Assembly: GCA_029260715.1 (NCBI GenBank)
Contig: JAJDCS010000004.1
Location: 1 to 62,872 of the forward strand
DNA: 62,872 bases
Origin: Phycisphaeraceae bacterium
Lineage (GTDB): Bacteria; Planctomycetota; Phycisphaerae; Phycisphaerales; Phycisphaeraceae
Direction: 5' to 3'
The notes below the pieces were generated by a model. It was not told where the DNA came from. It was given only the letters and a program-made list of their open reading frames with translations, and did not search any database. Made by a program: the position numbers and the translations under genes. Every line of letters begins with the position of its first letter. Positions within the stretch are counted from its first letter, which is position 1. This document shows, one piece after another, positions 1 through 9,797 of the stretch.

Positions 1-139
1 CTAGAAGCCATCCCAAAACCCCAAACGGCAGATCACCGGCAACGGTCGGTCCGTTGCAAACCTCCGCCATTTACACTGGCTGGCAAGCAGCCAGTGGCAC
101 ACAATTCAACCTCATCAGGGGTTTTGGGATAGCTTCTAG
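1..139. repeat. MITE-like element bounded by 22-bp inverted repeats
   Basis: Positions 1-22 and 118-139 are inverted copies of each other, matching at 21 of 22 positions, and both end in the palindrome CTAG. Between them is a perfect 9-bp hairpin (CACTGGCTG at 74-82 with CAGCCAGTG at 88-96). There is no coding capacity. The layout is that of a non-autonomous transposon or deleted insertion sequence. The family cannot be named from the sequence, and because the window starts at the repeat end, any target duplication is invisible. Confidence 0.6.
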
Positions 140-173
140 AAAAGTTCGCGGTCGGTGCGTGCACAAAAAGAGA

Positions 174-224
174 CCGCTCCCTGATCCGCCTGAGGCGGAC
201 GGCTTGTGAGGGGCGGCTTTTTAT
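174..224. terminator. Bidirectional Rho-independent terminator
   Basis: An outer stem of CCGC-CCCT (174-182, one bulged T) with AGGGGCGG (209-216) encloses a perfect inner stem TCCGCC/GGCGGA (185-190 with 194-199). On the + strand it is followed by CTTTTTATT. On the - strand it is followed by a TCTCTTTTTG tract. It can therefore end the leftward aminotransferase transcript and a rightward transcript entering from outside the window. Confidence 0.65.
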
Positions 225-266
225 TAACCCGAATCCGTATAAGAAGCCGCTGCGATGGGCAACACA

Positions 267-1406
267 TCAGGGTAGCGCGTTGACGAGTGTGTCGATCTGT
301 TGTGGCGTGTTGTAGTAATGGGGGCTAGCGCGGAGGCGGCCCTCGCGCACCACGATGACGGTGTTGTGCTTCTCCAGGTCGGCGACGATCTGTGTCGGCG
401 GGGGCGTGGCGCGGATGGACGAGGGCGGGGGCGAGAAGATGACGATGCCGCTGCGTTCGTGGGCGTGGTCGCGCGGGGTGAACAGGCGGTAGCCCTTTTT
501 GGCTAGCCCCTGGCAGAGCCTGACGGTGAGTGATTCGATGCGCGACCAGACGGTATCCAGCCCGGTATCGAGCAATAGGCGGATGCTCGCGCCCAGGGCC
601 AGGATGCTTGGGATGTTGTAGCTGCCGGGCTCGAACCGCTTGGCGGTGGGCTCGAACTCGAAGCGGTAGTCGCCGTAGTTGGAGCTGTCCGTCATGTTCA
701 TCCACCCGACAATGTTGGGGTGCAGGCGTTCGAGCAGGGCTTGGCGGCAGTAGAAGATGCCGCACCCTTCGGGCGAGAGCAGCCACTTGTGCCCGTCGGC
801 GGCTAAGAAGTCGATCCCCAACTCGTTGACATCCACGGGCATCGCGCCCACGCTCTGGATCGCGTCGACGCAGAGGTAGCCCCCGGCTTTGTGCACCGCT
901 TCGCTGATGGGGCGGAGGTCTATCCTGAAGCCCGAGGCGTATTGGACGTGCGATATGGCGACGACGCGTGTGCGGGGTGTGACGGCGTTGACGGCGTCGT
1001 TGACGTTGATTCGCCCGTCGGGGCGTTGGGGGACTTCGACCAGGCGCACGCCGAAGCGTTTGAGGTCTTCCCAGGGGTAGCGGTTGGCGGGGTATTCGAC
1101 GTTGGTGATGACGGCCTCGTCGCCGGGTTTCCAGTCGAGTCCTTTGGCGACGAGGCTGATGCCTGTGGAGGTGTTGGCGACGAAGGCGATTTCGTCTGGG
1201 GTGTCGGCGCCGATCAACTGGGCGGCTGACTGCTTGACCTGTTGGGCGCGGGGGTACCACCGCGCGCCGCAATAAGCTTTTGTGACGGCTTGTTGGGTGT
1301 ATTGCCGCAGAGCCTCGGCGGCGGGGCCGCTGATGGGTGCGACGCCGGCGTGGTTGAAAAACGCCATCTCACGGAGGATGGGAAACTGAGCCGATAAGTC
1401 TTCCAT
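267..1406 (-). CDS. Aminotransferase class V-fold PLP-dependent enzyme
   Basis: A 379-residue PLP enzyme of the class V (cysteine desulfurase / isopenicillin-N epimerase-like) group. The Schiff-base lysine is Lys207 in the motif AADGHKWLLSPEG, and VDAIQSVGAMPVD just before it is the usual Asp-containing cofactor strand. FNHAGVAPIS at the N terminus and EPGSYNIPSILALGAS are also typical. The open frame continues far upstream antisense to the next gene, but homology begins at MEDLSAQFPILREM, so the ATG at 1406 is chosen. The substrate is not predictable. It lacks an obvious desulfurase cysteine loop, so a general aminotransferase or epimerase role is as likely as sulfur transfer. It is transcribed divergently from the TPR/peptidase gene. 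Confidence 0.85.
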   Translation of the reverse strand: MEDLSAQFPILREMAFFNHAGVAPISGPAAEALRQYTQQAVTKAYCGARWYPRAQQVKQSAAQLIGADTPDEIAFVANTSTGISLVAKGLDWKPGDEAVITNVEYPANRYPWEDLKRFGVRLVEVPQRPDGRINVNDAVNAVTPRTRVVAISHVQYASGFRIDLRPISEAVHKAGGYLCVDAIQSVGAMPVDVNELGIDFLAADGHKWLLSPEGCGIFYCRQALLERLHPNIVGWMNMTDSSNYGDYRFEFEPTAKRFEPGSYNIPSILALGASIRLLLDTGLDTVWSRIESLTVRLCQGLAKKGYRLFTPRDHAHERSGIVIFSPPPSSIRATPPPTQIVADLEKHNTVIVVREGRLRASPHYYNTPQQIDTLVNALP

Positions 1407-1502
1407 GGGTTGCTCGGGCACAGCAGTCGATCCTAGAGTACCCGTAACCGATTGGCTAGTCCTATTGACGGGGCGTGGGGATGATTTCCCGGAAGAGTTG
1501 AT

Positions 1503-4184
1503 ATGCGTTGTATCGGTTTCAAATTGATGGTGTTGGTCGCGGGGTTGCTGCTTGGCGCGGGCTTGACGAGCGGCGCGCCGGCGGCGAAGGAGCTTGATCA
1601 GATCGAGCTGTCGCCTGTGGTGACGAGGCTGCTGGACGACCCGGTGACGAGTGATGCTGAGCGTCAGGCGATGGCGGTGTTCCACGGCCAGTGGGCGCGT
1701 GTGGCGAACCCGACGGTGGCCCAGCGGGCGATGGTGGCGCTTGGGCGGTTTGAGCTTGGCGAGTCTGTGCTGCTTGATGAGGGTGTGCCCGCGTTGGTTC
1801 GGGCGGAGGGCGCGTTGTGGCGAGGCGAACCCGAGCAGGCGGTGCAGTGGCTCGTTGATGATCCGTCGTTGCAAGCGGCGGTGGTGGCTGCGCGGGCGTA
1901 CCGCGACTTGGGCGCGGTGCGTGAGGCGGTGGGCGTGTTGGAGCCTTGGCGTGAACGGCTTCAATCGCAGGAGCTGACGGGCGCCGCGTCGCTGACCGCG
2001 GCGGGCGAGGCGCTTGCGATGCTGGCGCAGCTCGAGGGGCGTCCGGCGCGGGACTACGGGTTGGCGATGTCGCTGTTTGGCAAGGCGCGAGTGGAGGCTG
2101 ACCCGCTGTACTGGCCGGCGTACCTCGCTGAGGCGCGGCTGCTGATCGATAAGGACAACAACCCGCAAGCGGCCCAGGCGTTGTTTGAGGCGTTGACCTT
2201 GAACCCGTCGTGCGGTGAGGCGTGGTACCTGCTTGGGCGGATGCTGCTGGGCGCGTTCGATTTTGACCGTGCGGGCGTGTGTTTGAAAAAGCTGCGCGAG
2301 ATCAACGAGCAACACCTGCTAGCCGACGCGCTCGAAGCGAGGCTGCTGCTGACGCAGAAAGACGCGGGCCAAGCCAGGGCGGTGATCGAAGCGGCGCTTA
2401 GCCGTTACCCGCGGCAGCGTGAGCTTGTGGCGTTGCTGGCGGCGGCGGAGGCGCTGCTGTTCGATCGCGCGGCGGTCGACGCGGCGCTGGGCCACTTTGA
2501 GCAACTGGCCCCGCGCCACCCGCTGGCTTACTACACGGTTGGCGAGTATCTGGCGGCCGCGCGGCAGTACGCATGGGGTGAGGCGGTGCTACGCAGGGCG
2601 ATCGAGTTGGACCCGAACTGGGCCCAGCCCCGCGTTGAGCTTGGCACGCTGCTGATGCAGTGGGGCAAGGAGCAAGCGGCGCTGGTGGAGCTTCGCCACG
2701 CGACTCGCCTGGATTCGTTCAACCGCCAGGCTCACAACCAAGCCAAGCTGGCCGAGGAGTTGGTTGGGTACGAGCAAATCCGCACGGAGCACTTTGTGAT
2801 CAAGTATCAAGCCGGGGTGGACGGGGTGCTGGCCCGTGACATGCCCGAGGAGCTGGAGCGGATTTACGGGCACTTGACCGCGGTGTTTGGGTATGAGCCG
2901 CCCAACCCGACGCTTATCGAGATTATGCCCGACGAGGAGCGGTTCGCGGTGCGGATTACGGGCATGCCCGACATCTGGACCATCGCGGCGTGCACGGGTG
3001 ATGTGATCGCGATGACGCCCCCGCGCGGTGGCGCCCACCAGCACGGCTCGTTTGATTGGGTTCGCGTGATCCAGCACGAGTTTGTGCACACGGTGACACT
3101 CAACCAGACCGACTACCGCATCCCGCACTGGTTCACGGAGGGGTGCGCGGTTTCGCAGGAGCCTGTTGACCGCGGCTACGACGAGTGTCGGCTGTTGGCG
3201 AAGTCTTTCAACAGGTTGTTTGGGCTTGATCAGATCAGTTGGGCGTTTATCCGGCCTGAGTCGCCGCTGGATCGGCCGCTGGCGTATGCGCAGGCGAGTT
3301 GGATGGTGCAGTACGTGACGGAGCGGTTCGGGCACCGGGCGGTTGTGGCGATGCTGGAGCGTTACCGCGAGGGCGCGACGGAGGCGCAGGCCATCCTCAC
3401 CGCCACGGGGCAGGCGCCCGATTTTTTTATGGCGGGATTCAAGGCGTGGGCGGCGAAGGAGATGCGGTCCTGGGGTCTTGGCCCTCAGCTCGGTGATGAT
3501 GAAATCAAAAAAGCGTTTGGCCCATCAGACAAGCCGAGCGATGAGGTGTTGGCCCAGTGGCTTGAGCGGTACCCGTCGCACCCCGGTTTGCTGCGTATGG
3601 CCGCGGGGCGTGCGGTGGAGCGGGCGGTGCGGCGCGATGATGAACTGGGTGTCGGCGGTGCGAACGCTGTTGAGCTAGAGGCGGTGAAGCAGGTGGTGCT
3701 GCGGTACGCGGCGTCTCGGCCGGTCGACCCTTGGTCTGACGAGCAGTTGGTGCGTATCGCCAAGCGTCAAGGGCGCGTTGAGGAGGCTATCGGGGCGATG
3801 CAGCAACTCGACCGCGCGGACGACAAGACCGGGCGGTGGGCGGTTGAGCTTGCGGGTATTCACCGTGACGCTGGTCGGTTGGGCCTGGCGGCGGATGCGA
3901 TGACGCGTGCGCTTCAGCGGCAGCCTTACAATGCGAGTTATCGTGAGTTGGCGGCGACGGTCGCGTTGCAGGGCGGTGACTTTGAGGGTGCGTTGCGACA
4001 CTTGCAGGCGATGGTTGCGTTAGAGCCCGACCGTGCGATTCACCAGGTGCGTCTGGCGGCGATCTACGCCAAGATGGGACGCCGTGAAGAGTCCGTGTCC
4101 GCGGCTCAAGCGGCGATGCGGCTAGACCCGGCGGCGCCTGTGGACGCTTTGCTGGAACGGGGCGGGCAGAGCGGGTCGCCGTAA
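1503..4184 (+). CDS. Secreted TPR protein with a peptidase MA-like metalloprotease domain
   Basis: An 893-residue protein with an N-terminal signal peptide (hydrophobic stretch about residues 7-24, Ala-rich cleavage region). Residues about 100-420 form helical TPR-type repeats; one clear unit lies near LDPNWAQPRVELGTLLMQWG. The centre holds a gluzincin-type zinc site: HEFVH at residues 525-529, followed by HWFTEGCAVSQEP, which supplies the third (Glu) ligand. This matches the peptidase MA family seen with TPRs in planctomycetes. Further TPR-like helices follow to the C terminus (about 690-885). GGAAGAG precedes the ATG. Function is probably periplasmic or surface proteolysis, or a protein-binding scaffold; the substrate is unknown. 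Confidence 0.8.
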   Translation: MRCIGFKLMVLVAGLLLGAGLTSGAPAAKELDQIELSPVVTRLLDDPVTSDAERQAMAVFHGQWARVANPTVAQRAMVALGRFELGESVLLDEGVPALVRAEGALWRGEPEQAVQWLVDDPSLQAAVVAARAYRDLGAVREAVGVLEPWRERLQSQELTGAASLTAAGEALAMLAQLEGRPARDYGLAMSLFGKARVEADPLYWPAYLAEARLLIDKDNNPQAAQALFEALTLNPSCGEAWYLLGRMLLGAFDFDRAGVCLKKLREINEQHLLADALEARLLLTQKDAGQARAVIEAALSRYPRQRELVALLAAAEALLFDRAAVDAALGHFEQLAPRHPLAYYTVGEYLAAARQYAWGEAVLRRAIELDPNWAQPRVELGTLLMQWGKEQAALVELRHATRLDSFNRQAHNQAKLAEELVGYEQIRTEHFVIKYQAGVDGVLARDMPEELERIYGHLTAVFGYEPPNPTLIEIMPDEERFAVRITGMPDIWTIAACTGDVIAMTPPRGGAHQHGSFDWVRVIQHEFVHTVTLNQTDYRIPHWFTEGCAVSQEPVDRGYDECRLLAKSFNRLFGLDQISWAFIRPESPLDRPLAYAQASWMVQYVTERFGHRAVVAMLERYREGATEAQAILTATGQAPDFFMAGFKAWAAKEMRSWGLGPQLGDDEIKKAFGPSDKPSDEVLAQWLERYPSHPGLLRMAAGRAVERAVRRDDELGVGGANAVELEAVKQVVLRYAASRPVDPWSDEQLVRIAKRQGRVEEAIGAMQQLDRADDKTGRWAVELAGIHRDAGRLGLAADAMTRALQRQPYNASYRELAATVALQGGDFEGALRHLQAMVALEPDRAIHQVRLAAIYAKMGRREESVSAAQAAMRLDPAAPVDALLERGGQSGSP

Positions 4185-4511
4185 TTTTACTTTTGATTGC
4201 ATCCGACGCTATTTCTAATTGTCGCGCCAATCGGACGACGGCGGTTTCGCATGCGGGTTGCGCCGCGCGGGCGTGAAGCTGGGCAAATTAGGCAAACGCC
4301 GCGGCGATACGGGCGACATTTATATTAGAAAAATTTAAAAAATGAAATAAAAATATTTGTACATCGCTTGGGTGGGCCTAAGATATTAGGCTAGCCTGTG
4401 CCGCTGTTGGCACGAGCCGTAAGGCGGGCGGGGTTTATAGACCACTACGTCCGTCTATCGGCCTGGAGGGTGAAAAGGGTTTGGTTCATTTCTGGATGGA
4501 AGGAGAGAAGG
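4185..4511 (+). promoter_or_regulatory. Intergenic region with promoter for the PEP-CTERM gene
   Basis: This is a 327-nt gap. A strikingly AT-rich run (about 4320-4360) precedes a sigma70-type promoter: TTGTAC at 4357-4362, a 16-bp spacer, and TAAGAT at 4379-4384. Transcription would start near 4391, giving a leader of about 120 nt with GGCCTGGAGG-like stretches and a final AAGGAGAGAAGG ribosome binding site. No coding sequence was recognised. Confidence 0.5.
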
Positions 4512-5171
4512 GTGAGAATTTTAAGATCTGTTTTTGTAGGCTGTCTGCTGGTTAGTTCGGGGGCGGCGATGGCGGTGCCAACAGTTGACGCTGTTGGTGA
4601 CACCTATGGGATCGGGCCCGTTCAATTAGACATCTCGTCGATCGACGCGGTGTTCACGGCGACCGACATCAAGTTCACCATTATGTTCGCGACGCCGATC
4701 TCGGCGCCATCCGCATTCCTGCTTGATAGTGTGGTCGGGTATATCGATATCGACACGGACCAGGACGCCACGACGGGCGTGCAGTCAAATCAATCCATCA
4801 ACGGCCTACCGCCGTCCAGCGGGCTGGGGCTCGAGTATTTTATTGATCTGTTTAGCGAGTCATTTCAACCCGGGTTTGTTGATGTGGTGGATGATAACTT
4901 TAATCTCGTGGGTGTTGCGCCGATCGTCTATAGCCCAATGTCGCTCATGACCACGGTGCCGCTGTCGCTGTTGGGTAACGACGACGGGTTGGTCAACTAC
5001 GGTGTGGTCGTTGGGCCTTTCGATGAACCGACCGACGAAGCGGCGGACAGCGGCGTGCCCGCGGTCAGCTCACCCGCTCCGGGCGCGGTGATACCCGAAC
5101 CGCTCACGGCTGCACTAAGCCTGATGGGCTTGGGCGTGCTGGGTATGACGACGCGACGCAGGTCGGCGTAA
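4512..5171 (+). CDS. PEP-CTERM sorting domain protein (PEPxTAA type)
   Basis: A 219-residue exported protein. The GTG start at 4512 follows AAGGAGAGAAGG and gives a normal signal peptide (RILRSVFVGCLLVSSG, then AMA). The mature part is an Asp-rich beta-type domain containing YIDIDTDQDATTG, similar in style to calcium-binding or carbohydrate-binding surface modules. The C terminus is a PEP-CTERM signal: IPEPLTAALSLMGLGVLG, then basic TTRRRSA. It would be processed and anchored by an exosortase, which is not in this window. An upstream in-frame start at 4398 would add 38 residues and hide the signal peptide, so it is disfavoured. Function is unknown. Confidence 0.8.
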   Translation: MRILRSVFVGCLLVSSGAAMAVPTVDAVGDTYGIGPVQLDISSIDAVFTATDIKFTIMFATPISAPSAFLLDSVVGYIDIDTDQDATTGVQSNQSINGLPPSSGLGLEYFIDLFSESFQPGFVDVVDDNFNLVGVAPIVYSPMSLMTTVPLSLLGNDDGLVNYGVVVGPFDEPTDEAADSGVPAVSSPAPGAVIPEPLTAALSLMGLGVLGMTTRRRSA

Positions 5172-5236
5172 ACAAAACAACAACCTAAACAACCCACCAG
5201 CCCCCGGTTCACACGAGCCGGGGGTTGTTGTTTGAG
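5172..5236 (+). terminator. Rho-independent terminator
   Basis: A GC-rich stem CCCCCGGTTC / GAGCCGGGGG (5201-5210 with 5215-5224, one G-T pair) with a 4-nt loop sits inside complementary AACAACAACC-type and GGTTGTTGTTTG flanks. It immediately follows the PEP-CTERM stop codon. Confidence 0.75.
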
Positions 5237-5277
5237 TCAATTCATTGATTTAGCAGCGTCATGTGCTAAAAAAATTA

Positions 5278-5306
5278 TTGCGGTAAACGCAGGCGTCAAC
5301 TATAAT
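5278..5306 (+). promoter_or_regulatory. Sigma70-type promoter of the first giant repeat protein
   Basis: TTGCGG at 5278-5283, a 17-bp spacer and a perfect TATAAT at 5301-5306. Transcription would start near 5313, leaving a leader of about 138 nt before the ATG at 5451. The leader contains imperfect repeats (a CACTGC-ACCC-TTG unit at about 5371 and again at 5418). Confidence 0.65.
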
Positions 5307-5450
5307 TTAATTATTCTCAACTAGAGGAACCTGATAGGGAGACTGGCTTATCCATCTCTTAGACTGGTCAACACTGCTACGCCCTTGTGAAGTGGTGATG
5401 ACTTATTCGTGCCGTGACACTGCCACCCTTGGAGCGATGGGGAAATTAAC

Positions 5451-8400
5451 ATGATGCAAACCAAATCGACACGCGCGCGTGCCTTGCGCCCCGCTAGTCT
5501 GTGCCGCGCGTTAGTGGCCTCGTGCCTGCTGGCCAACGCCGCGTTGGCAGCGGACGCTCAATGGAACTTCTCTACCCCGGACAGCTTCTGGGACATCGGC
5601 GCGAACTGGGACACAGGCCTACCGCCGGGCGCGTTTGATACGGCTTTTTTCCTGGGCACCAACACAGGGAACGTCCAATGGGACAGCTTTACCGGCGATA
5701 CAACCACATTGAATCTTCAGGTTCAGCAGGCGGCCGTCAATTTCCGAACGTCGTCTGGAGCGACACGGACGCATCACATAAACGATGACGTGTTCATTGC
5801 GTTCGGCGGCGAGCTGAGTTTAGGGTTGCCCGGCGAGCCGCTGAATCTGACCGTTGCAGACCAACTGGTTTTGACAGCGGTTGGGTCATTGTTTGTCACC
5901 TCAGGCAGCGAAGCCACGGCTAGCGTCTTGTTTGTCAATGAAGATTCAACGGTGACCGTTTTTAATACCGGTTCAAAGCTGAGTGTGACCGGTGAGACAA
6001 GCCTAGGGCGTTTTGGCAACGGCTCTGCCACGCTGAATTTTAGTAATAACTCCACGGACAATGTTTTGGGCGGGGCCGTCAGGCTGTCTGGTAATTCCAG
6101 TAATTCACAAGCCAGCCTGAATGTGCAGACCGGAGCACAAATAAGAACCGGCTCGATCATCGCGGCCCCCGACACCGTTGCGGGCCAATCGGGCAGCATC
6201 CTCGTAGACGGCAGCGGGTCGACGATCGAGCTGCTGGTCGACTCGGGCTTCACGCTCGGCGCCGCGTCGGGCAGCACAGCCACGCTGACCGTTTCCAACA
6301 ACGGGATATTCAGCACCTGCCTGCTCGACGGCTCCTGCACCAGCACCACCGGCGCGTACATCGTCAACCCCACCGGCACGATCAACCTCAACTCCGGCGG
6401 CAACATGTTCGTCTTCAACGACCTGAACATCCATGGCGGCACGCTCAACGTAGACGGCGGCACCTTCAACCTCTTGCAACAGAAGAAGCTGATCGCCACC
6501 AACAACGCCGCCGTGGGCTTCACCAGCAGCTATTCGATCAACGACTCAACGACATTTGAGATTAATAGCGGCTCCGATTTGTCCCTCACCGGCACGCTTG
6601 GCATCGGCACATCGAGCACCGGCACCCTGACCGTTGACGGGTCCGGCTCGACCGTCACGCTCAACGGCGGATCGATCCTGTCCATGGGCGCCGGCACGGG
6701 CACCTTGAACGTACAGAACAGCGGCGTTTTCAACACGGGCACCGGCACCACCACGGCCAGGGCCAACAGCACGATCAACATCAACGGCGGCACGTTCAAC
6801 GCCAATGGCAACGTGACCCTCAACGGCGGCACGCTCAACCGGGATGGCGCAGGCAGCTTCAACCTCACGGCGGGAAGGGCACTGACCGCGCAGAGCGATG
6901 GGCAGATTGCGTTCACCGGCAACTATAATATTGATGAGGACACGACGTTTAACATCTTCGATGGGGCCGATCTGTCGACGACCACTTGGCTGGATGTGGG
7001 CAACGGGTCTAACGGCACGCTGGTCGTGGACGGCTTTGGCACTTCGGTGACGATGGCTTCAGAGGCTTGGTGGGGCAACGGCAACGCGACGGCCAACGTC
7101 ACCGTGCGCAACGACGCAACCCTTAATGCCAGTAGCCTTCAGCTTGGCAGGTCGCTCAACGCCACCGCAAACGTTAACGTTGAGGACGGCGGCTCGATCA
7201 ATGCAACCAATAACGTCAGCATCGCCCCGAACGGCGGATCGGCGACGGTGACCGTCACCAACGCCGACTCGTCGTTTACGGTCGGTGGGGCTGTCGCTAT
7301 CGTCGGCGGCGCCACGTCGACGGCGGCGGATGTCAACGTGACGGACTCGGGCGTGTTCACCGCTAGCGGGCTAACCACCATCAGCCCCAACGGCACGCTC
7401 ACCGTTAACACGGGTGGCACCTACAACGCCAACGGTGGGCTGGCCAACATCGGGGGTGTCACCGTCGACGGCGGCACGCTCGCAACTGATACCCTTGGCG
7501 GGTTCGGCCTGGTGGAGATTTCCGACCCGGCAGGCGATGCGGCGTTGACCGTGGGTACGAACAACGGCACATCAATATTCGACGGGTTGATTCAGAACGC
7601 CAGTGGCGGGGCGGGCAGCCTCAAAAAAATCGGCGCAGGCACCCTTACTCTCACCAACGCCAACGCCTACTCGGGCGGCACCACCATCGACGGAGGCACG
7701 CTGGCCCTGGGGCATAGCAGCGCAGCCGGCACCGGGCCGATCACCGTGCTGGGCTCGACGATTGATTACGCGGATGGGGTCGACATCGCCAACAATATCA
7801 ACCTGCAAAACGACGTGACGCTAAGCGTCGCGACCGGGGCCGCCACACAGTCGGGCGTGATCAGCGAAACCGGCGGGTCGTTCGGTGTTACCAAGACCGG
7901 GGCGGGCGGCCTGACGCTCGACGCAGCCAACACGTACTCCGGGGACACGAACATCAACGCCGGGTCGATCATCGTCGCCCATGCCGACGCCTTGCAAAAC
8001 TCGACGGTGAACATCAACGTTGATAACGGGCTGGACATCACCACAAACGCGGTCAACGCCAACCTCGGTGCGCTAGCGGGTAGCGAAGACCTGGGCCTGG
8101 GGTCGCAGACACTGGCCACGGGGCTTAACGATGCTAGCACGGCGTATTCGGGCGTGATTACCGGGGCCAGCGACTCGATCCTCCGCCACAACGGGACGGG
8201 GACGCTCACGCTCACCGGCGGGACCGACGCGACGCCGTCGAGCTTTGGGGCGCTGCGATCTCAGAGCGGGGCTGTGGTCATCGACGGTGCACGGATTGAT
8301 TTTTCGAGTGGGGCGCTGCGGGCCGACGCCGGTGATATCACCGTTAGAAATGGTGCGGGCGTTCAGATGGCTACGGGCAGTACTGGGGTCGCTACGAATA

Positions 8401-9797
8401 GCACGCTGACAGTGACCGGGAGCGGAACATCTCTGGGTGGACACAGGCTAGACGCGGCGCAACCAGCCGCTAGCACGGGTAGCGTCGTGGTGGAGGACGG
8501 CGCCTCGTTAAATATAGCGACGGGGCTGATCATCGGGTTTGGAGGCGATGGTGACCTGACGGTGCAAACCGGGGCGAACGCTTCAGCGAACAATGTGCTT
8601 CTTGGCATCAATACCGGCTCCACCGGGGACGCCCTGGTGACCAACAGCACAACCCAGTTGTCCACGAATTTCCTGAACCTCGGCGGCCAATCCGCTGGAT
8701 CGCTGGGCGGCACGGGGGCGCTGACGGTTGAAGACGGCGCGGTGGTGCAGGTCGCTAATCAGACCCTATTCTGGACCTCAGCCAGCTCCATCACCGTTGA
8801 CGGGGCCACGCTCGAAACAGACAAGCTCAACAACCACACCGGCATCGTTGGGACGGTGAGTATCTCCGACCCGGCCGGCGGCGGGGCGGCGTTGACGGTG
8901 GGTACGAACAACGGCAGTTCCAGCTTCGACGGGCTGATCGAAGACGCTTCCGGGGGCGCGGGCGGGGCGGGCAGTCTTAAGAAGATCGGCGCCGGGTCGT
9001 TCACGCTCAACGGGGCCAACACCTACACCGGCCCCACCACGATCGACGGCGGGACGCTGCTCGCCAACAACAGCACGGGCTCGGCTACGGGCACGGGCGG
9101 TGTGACCGTCAACAACGGGGGTACGCTTAGCGGCACGGGCTCCGTCGCCGGCACCACCACCGTCAACGCGGGCGGCACGGTCGCCCCGGGCGCGTCGGCC
9201 GGCACGCTGGGATTGGACGATCTCATTTTCGAAGCCGGTTCAACACTCGCTGTTGAGTTGGCGGGCGGCGGGGGCGCCGCCGGAACCGATTACGACCAGG
9301 TGAGTGTGACGGCGGGCGTGTCGCTGGGCGGAGCGTTGGATATTGTGCTGCTGGACGGGTTCACCCCCAACTACTTTGACGAGTTTGTCGTGGTTAGCGC
9401 TGCCGCGCGTAGCGGTGAGTTCGACGGGATCAATGGGGCGCTGATTGACACGGATATGACGCTGGCCCCGGTGTACGACCGTGGCGTTATCGGCGTGACG
9501 CTGGTGGCGGCGCTGCCCGGTGACGCGAACCTGGACGGGACGGTGAACGGGTTGGACCTGCTGACGTGGCAAGCCAACCTGTTCAGCGGCGACGAATGGG
9601 AACAGGGCGATTTCAACTTGGACGGTTTGGTCAACGGGTTGGACCTGCTGATCTGGCAGAGCCACCTGTTTGATTCCGTGCCTAGCCCGGGCGGCAATGC
9701 CCCGTTGGCGTTGTCTTCGCCGGGGGTGCCGGAGCCTGGTGTTTTGGCTGTGTTGCTACCGCTTAGCGCGGCTTTGTTGCGTGGGCGCGGGCGGTAG
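5451..9797 (+). CDS. Giant secreted beta-strand-repeat protein with dockerin-like and PEP-CTERM ends
   Basis: A 1448-residue Gly/Thr/Ser/Asn-rich protein with a signal peptide ending near ANAALAADA. Most of the body is short beta-helix-like repeats of the autotransporter-associated type, for example GAGTLTLTNANAYSGGTTI and GAGSFTLNGANTYTGPTTI. A longer unit (SDPAG-ALTVGTNNG ... SGGAG-SLKKIGAG) is duplicated near residues 690-760 and 1135-1210. Near residues 1356-1410 two calcium-binding-loop copies, GDANLDGTVNGLDLL and GDFNLDGLVNGLDLL, form a dockerin type I-like module. The last residues are a PEP-CTERM signal (VPEPGVLAVLLPLSAALL, then RGRGR). It is probably an exosortase-anchored surface fibre or adhesin. 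The neighbouring gene at 10210 is a paralog with the same C-terminal architecture. Two adjacent ATG codons (5451, 5454) are possible starts. Confidence 0.85.
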   Translation: MMQTKSTRARALRPASLCRALVASCLLANAALAADAQWNFSTPDSFWDIGANWDTGLPPGAFDTAFFLGTNTGNVQWDSFTGDTTTLNLQVQQAAVNFRTSSGATRTHHINDDVFIAFGGELSLGLPGEPLNLTVADQLVLTAVGSLFVTSGSEATASVLFVNEDSTVTVFNTGSKLSVTGETSLGRFGNGSATLNFSNNSTDNVLGGAVRLSGNSSNSQASLNVQTGAQIRTGSIIAAPDTVAGQSGSILVDGSGSTIELLVDSGFTLGAASGSTATLTVSNNGIFSTCLLDGSCTSTTGAYIVNPTGTINLNSGGNMFVFNDLNIHGGTLNVDGGTFNLLQQKKLIATNNAAVGFTSSYSINDSTTFEINSGSDLSLTGTLGIGTSSTGTLTVDGSGSTVTLNGGSILSMGAGTGTLNVQNSGVFNTGTGTTTARANSTININGGTFNANGNVTLNGGTLNRDGAGSFNLTAGRALTAQSDGQIAFTGNYNIDEDTTFNIFDGADLSTTTWLDVGNGSNGTLVVDGFGTSVTMASEAWWGNGNATANVTVRNDATLNASSLQLGRSLNATANVNVEDGGSINATNNVSIAPNGGSATVTVTNADSSFTVGGAVAIVGGATSTAADVNVTDSGVFTASGLTTISPNGTLTVNTGGTYNANGGLANIGGVTVDGGTLATDTLGGFGLVEISDPAGDAALTVGTNNGTSIFDGLIQNASGGAGSLKKIGAGTLTLTNANAYSGGTTIDGGTLALGHSSAAGTGPITVLGSTIDYADGVDIANNINLQNDVTLSVATGAATQSGVISETGGSFGVTKTGAGGLTLDAANTYSGDTNINAGSIIVAHADALQNSTVNINVDNGLDITTNAVNANLGALAGSEDLGLGSQTLATGLNDASTAYSGVITGASDSILRHNGTGTLTLTGGTDATPSSFGALRSQSGAVVIDGARIDFSSGALRADAGDITVRNGAGVQMATGSTGVATNSTLTVTGSGTSLGGHRLDAAQPAASTGSVVVEDGASLNIATGLIIGFGGDGDLTVQTGANASANNVLLGINTGSTGDALVTNSTTQLSTNFLNLGGQSAGSLGGTGALTVEDGAVVQVANQTLFWTSASSITVDGATLETDKLNNHTGIVGTVSISDPAGGGAALTVGTNNGSSSFDGLIEDASGGAGGAGSLKKIGAGSFTLNGANTYTGPTTIDGGTLLANNSTGSATGTGGVTVNNGGTLSGTGSVAGTTTVNAGGTVAPGASAGTLGLDDLIFEAGSTLAVELAGGGGAAGTDYDQVSVTAGVSLGGALDIVLLDGFTPNYFDEFVVVSAAARSGEFDGINGALIDTDMTLAPVYDRGVIGVTLVAALPGDANLDGTVNGLDLLTWQANLFSGDEWEQGDFNLDGLVNGLDLLIWQSHLFDSVPSPGGNAPLALSSPGVPEPGVLAVLLPLSAALLRGRGR

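Noticed and set aside
267-2315. 682-residue open frame on the - strand extending the aminotransferase upstream
   Set aside because: The N-terminal 300 residues are Arg/His-rich, lie antisense to the TPR/peptidase gene and show no domain; homology starts at the ATG at 1406.
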